Part shown: one piece after another, positions 8,379 to 15,713 of the stretch | Layout: each line of letters opens with the position of its first letter | Position numbering within the stretch: position 1 is the first letter of the stretch | NCBI GenBank assembly: GCA_964384825.1 | Contig: CAYLMM010000017.1 | Span: 1-43,117 of the forward strand | Length of the DNA stretch: 43,117 bases | Reading direction: 5' to 3' | Source of the DNA: CAYLMM01 sp964384825 | Lineage (GTDB): Bacteria; Krumholzibacteriota; Krumholzibacteriia; LZORAL124-64-63 | Made by a program: the position numbers and the translations under genes | Notes under the pieces: generated by a model | What the model was told of the DNA's origin: nothing | What the model saw: the letters and a program-made list of their open reading frames with translations, nothing else | Databases searched by the model: none

Positions 8379-9482
8379 TCAGCCGGCCGAATTCCCGGAA
8401 TCCCCGGAATCCCCCTGGACGAGATGGACCGTGCGCGTCGGGAAGGCGATCGACAGGCCCAGTTCCTCGACGATGTCCATGATCGCCAGGTTCACGTCCT
8501 GCTTCACCTGCAGGTGCTCGGCCCAATCGGTCGAGACCGAGAAATAGTACACGAAGAGGTCGAGGCTCGACGCGCCGAAATCGGTGAATTTCACGAGCAT
8601 GAATTCCTGATGGACGTCGTCGCGCGACCGCAGCATCGCCTCGACGCGCTCGACCAGCGTGCGCATGCGGCCGGGGGTGGTGTCGTAGGTCACGCCCACG
8701 GTCATCTTCACCCGCCGTTTCGGCATCAGCGAGTGGTTCTCGACCGTGGCGTTGGCCAGCTGCTGGTTGGGGATCGAGACGACCGTCTTGCCGAAGGTGC
8801 GGATGCGGGTCGAGCGCAGCCCGATCTCCTCGACCACCCCGTCGGCGTCGTCGGTGGTGACCCAGTCGCCGGTCCGGAACGGCTTGTCGATCAGGATGGT
8901 GACCGAGCCGAAGACGTTGGCGATGGTGTCCTTGGCCGCCAGGGCGAAGGCCAGACCGCCGATGCCCAGGCCGGCGAGCAGCCCCGAGACCGAATAGCCG
9001 AGCGACTGGACGACCAGCACGAAGGCCATGATCGCCACCAGCACCTTGGCCGCCTTGCGCATCAGCGGCACGATCTGGTCGTCGAGCGGCGACTCGGTGC
9101 GCCGGGCGAGGTCCATCATGCCGATCGAAGCCGCGTCGGCCAGCCGGAACAGGGCCACGCCCACCGCCAGGATCATCAGCACGCGGAAGATCTCGTCGCC
9201 GAGAGAGACCAGGTCGGGGCGGGGTGCGGCCAGCACCCGGAACGCCAGCCAAACGCCGGCCATCACCGCGATGAAGCCCAGCGGGCCGACGACCGCCCTG
9301 GCCGCCACGTCGTCGGCCTCGGTGCGGGTCTTCTCGGCCCAGATCCGCAGCCGGCGCCCGACCACCGTGACCACGATCGCGCGCAGGATCAGCCCTCCGG
9401 CCAGCAGCAGGAAACCGGTCGCCAGTTCGCCGATGGTCCAGGGTCCGGCGGTACGTTCCAGCAGGGATGTCAGGTTCGCCAA
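8379..9482 (-). CDS. MscS-family small-conductance mechanosensitive channel
   Basis: This is an inner-membrane channel of 367 residues that opens under membrane tension during hypo-osmotic shock. There are about five membrane segments: about 20-42, 66-84, 97-116, 144-160 and the pore helix. The glycine/alanine-packed pore helix is at about 163-184 (GLLAGLGIGGLAFALAAKD), followed by the family hallmark FGSVTILIDKPFRTGDWV. The beta domain (VVEEIGLRSTRIRT, IPNQQLANATVENHS) and the C-terminal alpha/beta vestibule (KMTVGVTYDT onward) are complete. The start is TTG 9482 with GGGAGG 8 nt upstream; no ATG fits as well. The tail DSGDSGNSAG is low complexity. It sits 24 nt after the upstream membrane-protein gene. 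Confidence 0.93.
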   Translation of the reverse strand: MANLTSLLERTAGPWTIGELATGFLLLAGGLILRAIVVTVVGRRLRIWAEKTRTEADDVAARAVVGPLGFIAVMAGVWLAFRVLAAPRPDLVSLGDEIFRVLMILAVGVALFRLADAASIGMMDLARRTESPLDDQIVPLMRKAAKVLVAIMAFVLVVQSLGYSVSGLLAGLGIGGLAFALAAKDTIANVFGSVTILIDKPFRTGDWVTTDDADGVVEEIGLRSTRIRTFGKTVVSIPNQQLANATVENHSLMPKRRVKMTVGVTYDTTPGRMRTLVERVEAMLRSRDDVHQEFMLVKFTDFGASSLDLFVYYFSVSTDWAEHLQVKQDVNLAIMDIVEELGLSIAFPTRTVHLVQGDSGDSGNSAG

Positions 9483-9506
9483 GTCCGCTACCTCCCTCGG
9501 GTCGGG

Positions 9507-11228
9507 TCAGTTCAGGGCGCCGCAGGCGGCGAGCATCTCGCCGGCGGTGGCCGTCAGGGCGGCCGTTTCGGTGGAATCGCCTCCGGCCGCGGCCAGATGG
9601 GCGAGGAATGCAGGGGCCTGGGCCTGCAGGAGCTCCGGCGGCGCGACCATCAGGCCGGGATCGTAGAAGAAGGGCAGCCGCCGGTGCGAGACCTTCATCG
9701 TGGCGAGCAGCGATCGGCGGGCCTGCTCGTGGCGGCCGTAGGCGATGTCGGTCAAAGCGTCGTAGGCCATCGCCTGGGGCAACGGCCCCCAGATCTTCAG
9801 CCGGACTCCGGTGTCGACCAGCACCAGCGAACCGATGGCCTTGTCGGTCAAGGTGGTGCTCCAGCGGCAGCGCGGACCGCCGGACATCAGCAGCCGCGGA
9901 CCCAGGCCGCCGCCGAGGGCCGTGTACAGCGGCGTGGGGCGGGGCAGCCCGGGCAGGGTCGCCCGGACCGCTCCGGTCGTCGGGATCGAGGGCTGGAACA
10001 GGATGACCCGGTCCCAGGGACCTTCGGGCAGCGATTCCAGGGTGCGGGCCGCCTCCCAGCCGATGGCCGCGCCGCGCACGGCGGGGTCGGCGGGCAGGCC
10101 CGAGGCGTCCCGGGCCTTGATCCTCACCTGCGTGTGCCCGATGCCCAGGGCGAAGGCGAGCGCGGCGGACAGGACCACCGTCGCGGTGCGGATCGGGATG
10201 CGGTGGCGGATCGGCAGGCAGCCGATGCTCAGGGCGAAGCCGGCGGTCGCCGGCAGGGCCGTCTGCGGCGCGCGGTCCGGCGCCAGCAGCAGCGCCGGGA
10301 CCAGCGAGAGCAGGCTCGCGGCCAGGAAGTAGGCGATCCGGCGGTCGAGGCGTCGCAGCGAGCGGACGGCGACTCCCAGCCACACGATCCAGACGGCGGT
10401 TCCGATGAACAGCCTTGCCGCGCCGGAGCTCTGCGGGAATCCGAGACGGGGATCGATCAGCCACCATCCGGATTCCGGCAAGCTGGCCGCCGCGTGTCCG
10501 GGGGAGAGCAGGGGATGGGCGGAGGCGGGAGCGATGCCCGGCCGGTCCAGCAGCAGGACCGTGGCCGCGACGGCGGCCGCGGTCAGCACGGCGGTCGCGG
10601 CCGACCGTCCGCGGCGCAGGCGACGGTCGCCGAAGGCGGCCGCCCCCGCGCAGATCAGGGGCAGGCAGAGGGCGTTCTCGTTGCTGAAGATCGCCATGAT
10701 CCCCATCAGGACCGCGTACACGAGCCGCCGTCCCCCGCCGGCCAGAAGCGCGTCGATCGCGGCCAGGATCAGGAAGGCTCCGAGCAGTTCCTGGATCCCG
10801 TCGCCCCGGTAGAGGGGCGTGAAGGCCAGGGGTGTGACGGCGTAGATCAGTCCGGCGAACAGCCGGCCCCAGGGGCCGAGACCGCTGCGGCCGGCGATCC
10901 GCACCACCATGGCCGCGGCGCCGCCGTGCAGCAGCATGCGCGTCCATGTCCAGGGATCGGTGGATAGGCCGAAAAGGGGAAGGAGACCTTCCCAGTAGAG
11001 GGTCCGGCTGAGGAACCGGGCCGCGCCCGCGCCGGCGGAGTCCAGGCCGGCGGCGCGGGCGAGCAGCGTCCAGTCCTCGCCGTTCCAGTATCCTCCGAGC
11101 GAAGGCAGGCGCCCGAGAACGGCGACCGCCATGGCGATCCAGGCCGCGGTCGAGGTCCAGGCGCGGCGGCCGGAATCCGCGGGCGGCGATTCGGAGGGGG
11201 ATGCGCTGTTGCGGGCGATCGACGACAA
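9507..11228 (-). CDS. Polytopic membrane protein, GT-C glycosyltransferase-like
   Basis: This is an integral membrane protein of about 573 residues with 9-11 predicted hydrophobic helices, followed by a soluble C-terminal segment of about 180 residues. The first periplasmic loop, after the N-terminal helix, reads GYWNGEDWTLLARA. An acidic residue there is typical of GT-C (oligosaccharyltransferase or mannosyltransferase-like) enzymes that use polyprenyl-phosphate sugars, but no family motif is decisive. The soluble tail carries short helices that could be TPR-like. I chose TTG 11228 because GGAGG lies 8 nt upstream, the same arrangement as the next gene. The frame stays open upstream to 11879, but that part overlaps the divergent DUF456 gene and reads as noise. 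Function unknown. Confidence 0.7.
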   Translation of the reverse strand: MSSIARNSASPSESPPADSGRRAWTSTAAWIAMAVAVLGRLPSLGGYWNGEDWTLLARAAGLDSAGAGAARFLSRTLYWEGLLPLFGLSTDPWTWTRMLLHGGAAAMVVRIAGRSGLGPWGRLFAGLIYAVTPLAFTPLYRGDGIQELLGAFLILAAIDALLAGGGRRLVYAVLMGIMAIFSNENALCLPLICAGAAAFGDRRLRRGRSAATAVLTAAAVAATVLLLDRPGIAPASAHPLLSPGHAAASLPESGWWLIDPRLGFPQSSGAARLFIGTAVWIVWLGVAVRSLRRLDRRIAYFLAASLLSLVPALLLAPDRAPQTALPATAGFALSIGCLPIRHRIPIRTATVVLSAALAFALGIGHTQVRIKARDASGLPADPAVRGAAIGWEAARTLESLPEGPWDRVILFQPSIPTTGAVRATLPGLPRPTPLYTALGGGLGPRLLMSGGPRCRWSTTLTDKAIGSLVLVDTGVRLKIWGPLPQAMAYDALTDIAYGRHEQARRSLLATMKVSHRRLPFFYDPGLMVAPPELLQAQAPAFLAHLAAAGGDSTETAALTATAGEMLAACGALN

Positions 11229-11402
11229 GGGATATGCCTCCGCGGCGCGTCCCGGACGACGGCCCGGCGGAAAGGCCGCTGCCGTCGCGGGGACCCTGTG
11301 ATAGAGTTCCGTCCCGAACGGCAACATTAACCGGCGGCGGCCCGGGCGGCAATCCCGCAGCTCGGCGCGAAGCGGTTCCGCCGCGGTCGAACAGGAGTCG
11401 TG

Positions 11403-11933
11403 ATGGCGGAAACGGCCGCGGCGGCGGGCGCCTGGATCCTCTACATCGTCTGGGGCGCCGTGCTGATCGTCAGCTCGCTGCTGGTCTATCTGGGGCTCGG
11501 CGGCAACTTCATCCTGCTGGGCCTGGCGCTGATCTGGGCGTTGGCCACCGGGTTCGCGACCATCGGCTGGACCCTGCTGGGCGTCCTGCTGGGGCTGGCT
11601 CTGCTGGGCGAGGGGATCGAGTCGGTGCTCGGGATCGTCTACGTGGCCCGCAAGGGAGCCGGCCGCGAAGGGGTGGCCGGGGCCTTCGTCGGCGGATTGG
11701 CCGGAGCCGCCCTGGGCAGCCCCTTGATGCCGGTGATCGGCACGGTCCTGGGCAGCTTCGTCGGGGCCTTCCTGGGGGCGGTGGCCGGGGAATACCTGCG
11801 CCGGCGCAATCTGGAGCCCAGCCTGCGGGTGGGCGGCCACGCCTTCGTCGGCAAGATGGCCGCCATCTTCGTCAAGCACGCCCTGGGCCTGGTGATGATC
11901 GCCCTGATCCTGCGGGCAACCTGGCCGGGATAG
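11403..11933 (+). CDS. DUF456 family membrane protein
   Basis: This is a 176-residue integral membrane protein of the DUF456 family. It has an N-terminal hydrophobic pair (WILYIVWGAVLIVSSLLVYL; FILLGLALIWALATGF) and a third helix with GLALLGEGIESV. The glycine-rich stretch GAFVGGLAGAALGSPLMPVIGT is characteristic of the family. It ends in FLGAVAGEYLRRR and a last helix. ATG 11403 has AGGAG at 11393-11397 with 5 nt spacing; the GTG at 11400 is too close to the SD. Its role is unknown. Glycine-zipper segments suggest tight helix packing or oligomers. It is monocistronic, divergent from the GT-C-like gene and convergent with the asparaginase, with only 13 bp between stops. Confidence 0.88.
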   Translation: MAETAAAAGAWILYIVWGAVLIVSSLLVYLGLGGNFILLGLALIWALATGFATIGWTLLGVLLGLALLGEGIESVLGIVYVARKGAGREGVAGAFVGGLAGAALGSPLMPVIGTVLGSFVGAFLGAVAGEYLRRRNLEPSLRVGGHAFVGKMAAIFVKHALGLVMIALILRATWPG

Positions 11934-11946
11934 GTCCGATGCGCTC

Positions 11947-13026
11947 CTAGCGGGCTCCGGCCTTGCCGTAGGCCATCTGCCGGTTCGCGCCCACGCCCCA
12001 GCCTTCGCGTCCCACCGCGATCAGGCCTAGCGAGTATTCCTCGGGAAACATCGCACAGCCGCGGCGGACCGCTTCGCGGGCGGTCATGCCGTTTTCCATC
12101 AGCACGTAGACCGTGCGGGCCATCATCGAGCGGATGATCTGTTCGCCGAAGCCGGTGCAGGCCACCGCTCCGTCGGGTCCCGCGTAGCAGCCGCAGCCGT
12201 AGATGGGCACGTCGCCGACCCGGCCGTCCAAGGTGATCGACGTGCCGCCGGTGGACAGGGCCACCGCGAAGGCGCCGTCGGCCGCGCGGGTCACCGCCCC
12301 GATGGTGTCGCCGGTTTCCGGCCCCGGCGCGGCGGCCATGGGGGGCAGCGTGTCGGCCGGCGTGGGAATCGGAGCGGGGTAGTTCCAGGCCTTGCGCCAG
12401 TCGAAATTCCTGTAGTCGATGCTGGTTTCGCCGCGCAGCAGCCGGGCAATGCGTCGGCGGTGCTTGGCTTCGGCTTCGGGACACGACGGGATCTCGTCGG
12501 CGAAGCCCATGGCGTGGGCGAAGCGGGTCGCCCCGTCTCCGGCCAGCAGCCGGTGCGGCGTTTCGTAGACTTCGCGTGCCACCAGGACCGGATTGCGCAC
12601 CCGTTCGATCACGGCCACCGCGGCGAATCTGCCGTCGCCGGACATCAGCGCCGCATCCATCTGGATGGTGCGGCCGTCGAGCCGGATGTTGGCGCCGGTG
12701 CCGGCGTTGAACCGGGGATCGTTCTCCAGGGCCACCGCGGCGGCCACCGCGGCTTCCAGGGCCGGGGCCCCGGCGCCCAGACTGGCCGCGCCGGTGTCGG
12801 CGGCCAAGCGGCATCCGTCGGCCAACTCGGGCGGCGAACCGACGCCGCCGTGGGTCACGACCAGCAGGCCGTCGGCGACGGCGCTGCCGGCCCAGGTCGC
12901 CGGCTCCGGGCCCGGACCGTCGTCGGGGTTTCGGCCGCAGCCCGCCAGCGACAGGCAGAACAGCGCCGGGACGATGAGCAGGGTCCTCGCGGCGCGACGG
13001 CGGATCGTTGTTTTTCGGATGTTCAT
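11947..13026 (-). CDS. Lipoprotein isoaspartyl peptidase / type III L-asparaginase (Ntn hydrolase, T2)
   Basis: This is a plant-type asparaginase/beta-aspartyl peptidase that hydrolyses asparagine or isoaspartyl dipeptides. The 359-residue precursor is expected to self-cleave between Asp240 and the nucleophile Thr241 in GDTIGAV, giving alpha and beta subunits. Family landmarks are THGGVGS (58-64), the AVAAAVALENDPRFNAGTGA region (93-112), MDAALM (123-128), TGGTS (259-263) and GCGCYAG (277-283). Unusually, the N-terminus has an Arg-rich stretch, a hydrophobic core and a lipobox (LAGC, Cys30), so the enzyme is probably lipid-anchored in the envelope. Bacterial homologues are commonly cytosolic. 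A short acidic-proline linker follows Cys30. It would salvage aspartate from damaged or external peptides, in keeping with the many secreted proteases here. Confidence 0.9.
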   Translation of the reverse strand: MNIRKTTIRRRAARTLLIVPALFCLSLAGCGRNPDDGPGPEPATWAGSAVADGLLVVTHGGVGSPPELADGCRLAADTGAASLGAGAPALEAAVAAAVALENDPRFNAGTGANIRLDGRTIQMDAALMSGDGRFAAVAVIERVRNPVLVAREVYETPHRLLAGDGATRFAHAMGFADEIPSCPEAEAKHRRRIARLLRGETSIDYRNFDWRKAWNYPAPIPTPADTLPPMAAAPGPETGDTIGAVTRAADGAFAVALSTGGTSITLDGRVGDVPIYGCGCYAGPDGAVACTGFGEQIIRSMMARTVYVLMENGMTAREAVRRGCAMFPEEYSLGLIAVGREGWGVGANRQMAYGKAGAR

Positions 13027-13196
13027 GACGTTCTCCCTGAGTGCCCGGCCGGCGCCGGGCGGGATTGTTCCATGGGCCGCGCCGATTCTAGAACGCGCCG
13101 GCCGCCGGGGTCAAATCCATCCCCCGGAAAATATCCGGCAGGGATTGCTTAAATTTTCCATTTCATTTCAACTTAACGTGTTGTGAAGCCGTTGGC

Positions 13197-13225
13197 TTGA
13201 CGTGTCTTCGGACGCGGCCTAAAAT
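13197..13225 (+). promoter_or_regulatory. Sigma-70-type promoter for the sensor-kinase operon
   Basis: TTGACG (13197-13202), a 17-nt spacer and TAAAAT (13220-13225) give 5/6 matches in both boxes. The predicted start is near 13232, leaving a leader of about 50 nt before the ATG at 13284. An AT-rich block at about 13130-13190 just upstream stands out in this GC-rich DNA and could act as an UP-like element or carry the divergent asparaginase promoter. Confidence 0.6.
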
Positions 13226-13283
13226 GGGGTCCGCCCAAAGCCGCTCAAGGAACCTTGATTCAACATCGAGGCATCGTAGCGGT

Positions 13284-15713
13284 ATGTGTTCGATTCTCGC
13301 CGACACTTTCCGCCGGGTCCGCCTTTGCGCCGCGTTCGCTGCGCCGGCCGTCTGCGCCCTGCTGCAAACCTTCCCCGCCGAAGCCGCCGACCTGCCTGTC
13401 GGCGCGGGCGATCCGGAGGAAGGTCTTCCCTACCGTTTCGTTGTCGAGGATCGGTTCTACGGTCCCTCCATATTCGGAGGCGGCTTGGATCCGAGCCTGG
13501 ATCTGGCCGATCTCGACGGCGATGCGCTCGACGAGATCATCGTCGCCTACAAACCGGGAATCGAGGCTCTCCGGCATGCGGAGGGCCGGAACTACGATCT
13601 CTGGCAGCACAACATCCCTCCATCCCACAGCTGGCGTTTGCCCTGCGCCATGGTCTGCGGCGCTTTCGATCTGGACGGAAGCGGATCCCCGACCGTGGTG
13701 GCCATGATCCGTCGAGAGGACGGATCGGACTGGCGGATCCGGGCCCTGGCCGCCGAGGATGGCCGGTTGATCGATGAAGTCGCGCTTCCCGAAGGCATGG
13801 ATCACCGTCGCGATGGAATCCGGGGAGTCAATTACAAGGTGCTGGGGATGTTCGACGTGCCGACCCCGGACGGCCCGCGCCGCGCGTACGCGGTGGTCGC
13901 CGGGACGGGCTACGACCTCGAGCCGCGGGGCGCCCTGGCGGTGGCGACCGGAACCGGCGAGGTCCTCTGGCGCTTCGAGGCGGGTCCGGTGCCGCGGATT
14001 TCGAACGCCAAGCTGATCGACCTCGACGGCGACGGGGGATCGGACATCCTGTATGTCGGCTTCGCGGTCGGAAATCTCGGCGGCCGCAAGATCGGAGGAT
14101 ACGGCGACGACGTCGCGCGGGTGATCGCGGTGCGCGGCGGCGACGGGACCATGCTCTGGACGCACGCCCTTTTCGAAGGTTCCTGCGGTGGGCATCTGGA
14201 TGTCGCCGACCTCGATCGCGACGGCCGGCTGGATGTCGTGGTGGGGAGCCACCATGCCGCCGCCACCGGCAACGTGGTGCGCATTCTCGACGCCGCCGAA
14301 GGTTTTCTCCGCGCCGAGATTCCCGTGATGGGGGGGGTGACCGGAGTCGGAGCGGATACGACGTCGGGCCTGACTCCGCGGGCCCTGGTCTCGACCACGG
14401 TCGGCATCTCGAGCTTCGAATTCGACGGTACGGACATGACCCTGGCCGCGTCCGCGCCGACCGAAGGGAATCTGGTGCTGGGCCTGGTCGATGATCTGCT
14501 GCCGCGGCCGGGCGCCGAGGCCGTCGTCTGTTCCGACCTCGGTCGGTGCCTGCTGCTGGACCGGAACCTGGACGTCCTGGCGTTCCGGAGCGATGCCGAT
14601 CTGACCAGGATTTCCAGCAGCGTGAAGCGGCGACGCCTGGCCGACGGGATTCCCCGGATCCTCTGCCTGACACGATCCGACCAGAGCGCCTCGCTCCAGA
14701 TGCGCATCGAACCCGTGCCCGCCGCCGTCCGGCCCTGGTGGATGCTGGCGGCCATCCCGGTCTTCGGCGCCGCCATGGCTCTGGTTCGCCGCCTGCGCCG
14801 GCGCAGGCTTTCGTCGGCCGGCATCCGCGAAACCCGGCTGCACCTGCTGTCGCGTCTGGAACTTTCGAACCACGGGGCGATCGGCGCCCTGAAATCCCTG
14901 CGTCGGCTGGTCTGGCTGCTCGAGGCTTTCCTGCACGGCGGCGGCGAACCCTTGCGCGCCCGCATCGAAAGCCTGGCGCGCGAGATTCTCGACATCTCAC
15001 TTCCCGACCTGACGGGCGTGCTGGAGACCGTCACCGCCGAGATCGCTCCCTGGCAGCGGGTGGTCCAGGCCAAGGAGGCGCTGGCGTTGATCCGCGTCCG
15101 CGTCGATCAGGCGGCGGGCGACGGCGTCTCGGACGAATCGGCGGTCTTCCTGCTCGCCGACCTGAAGGTGGCGGTCGCCGACGCCGAACGCGCCCTGCAG
15201 GAAATCCGCGCGGCGGTCGGATGCCATTTCCAGGCGGATCTGCCCGGGGCCCTGAACCGCGTCCTGGCCAACCTGGCGTCCGAATTGCGCGCCCACGGGG
15301 TGGCCGTGGCCCACTCCGAGTCCTGCGACGAAGCGCCCCTCTGCCGCATCGATCCGGGCGAGCTGGGCTTCCTGCTCGAGAACCTGGTCGCCAACTCGAT
15401 CCGGGCGATGGAGGGCTCGTCCGAGCGGCGCATCGATTTCGATTGCGAAGCCGAGGGCGGGATGGTGGCCATCGAAGTCAACGATTCCGGCTGCGGCATT
15501 CCCCACGACGACTGGGAGCGGATCCTCGAGACTCGCTACAGCACCGCCGGCGGCGGGATGGGGCTGCCGCGCAGCCGCGAGATCCTGCGCAAGTACGACG
15601 GCCGGATCTTCGTGAAGGACAGCAGCCCCGGCCGCGGCACGACGATGCGCGTCGAAGTGCCTGCCGCCGGGACGGGCGATCGGCGGCTCGGCAGGAAGGA
15701 AGCAGACGGATGA
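13284..15713 (+). CDS. Sensor histidine kinase with periplasmic FG-GAP/VCBS-type domain (first of a tandem pair)
   Basis: This is an 809-residue membrane sensor kinase. Residues 1-35 are a signal sequence or anchor. Residues about 40-480 form a periplasmic beta-propeller-like domain with repeated Ca2+-loop motifs: DLDGD at 76-80, DLDGDG at 246-251 and DLDRDG at 309-314. A helix at about 484-502 is followed by an Arg-rich stop-transfer (VRRLRRRR). The cytosolic part lacks HAMP and lacks a recognisable HExxxP H-box. The best phospho-acceptor candidate is His530 in ELSNHGAIGALKSLRR, conserved in the next gene. The HATPase is intact: N-box Asn700/Asn704, G1 DSGCGIP at 734-740, G2 GGGMGLP, and GRGT. 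ATG 13284 has only a weak upstream GAGG. The stop overlaps the next ATG (ATGA). No response regulator is adjacent. A run of eight G lies at 14330-14337. Confidence 0.82.
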   Translation: MCSILADTFRRVRLCAAFAAPAVCALLQTFPAEAADLPVGAGDPEEGLPYRFVVEDRFYGPSIFGGGLDPSLDLADLDGDALDEIIVAYKPGIEALRHAEGRNYDLWQHNIPPSHSWRLPCAMVCGAFDLDGSGSPTVVAMIRREDGSDWRIRALAAEDGRLIDEVALPEGMDHRRDGIRGVNYKVLGMFDVPTPDGPRRAYAVVAGTGYDLEPRGALAVATGTGEVLWRFEAGPVPRISNAKLIDLDGDGGSDILYVGFAVGNLGGRKIGGYGDDVARVIAVRGGDGTMLWTHALFEGSCGGHLDVADLDRDGRLDVVVGSHHAAATGNVVRILDAAEGFLRAEIPVMGGVTGVGADTTSGLTPRALVSTTVGISSFEFDGTDMTLAASAPTEGNLVLGLVDDLLPRPGAEAVVCSDLGRCLLLDRNLDVLAFRSDADLTRISSSVKRRRLADGIPRILCLTRSDQSASLQMRIEPVPAAVRPWWMLAAIPVFGAAMALVRRLRRRRLSSAGIRETRLHLLSRLELSNHGAIGALKSLRRLVWLLEAFLHGGGEPLRARIESLAREILDISLPDLTGVLETVTAEIAPWQRVVQAKEALALIRVRVDQAAGDGVSDESAVFLLADLKVAVADAERALQEIRAAVGCHFQADLPGALNRVLANLASELRAHGVAVAHSESCDEAPLCRIDPGELGFLLENLVANSIRAMEGSSERRIDFDCEAEGGMVAIEVNDSGCGIPHDDWERILETRYSTAGGGMGLPRSREILRKYDGRIFVKDSSPGRGTTMRVEVPAAGTGDRRLGRKEADG

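Noticed and set aside
7720..11352. 1210-residue minus-strand open frame
   Set aside because: It is an out-of-frame shadow across the macro, MscS and GT-C-like genes, with no domain and Arg/Gly/Ala-rich composition.
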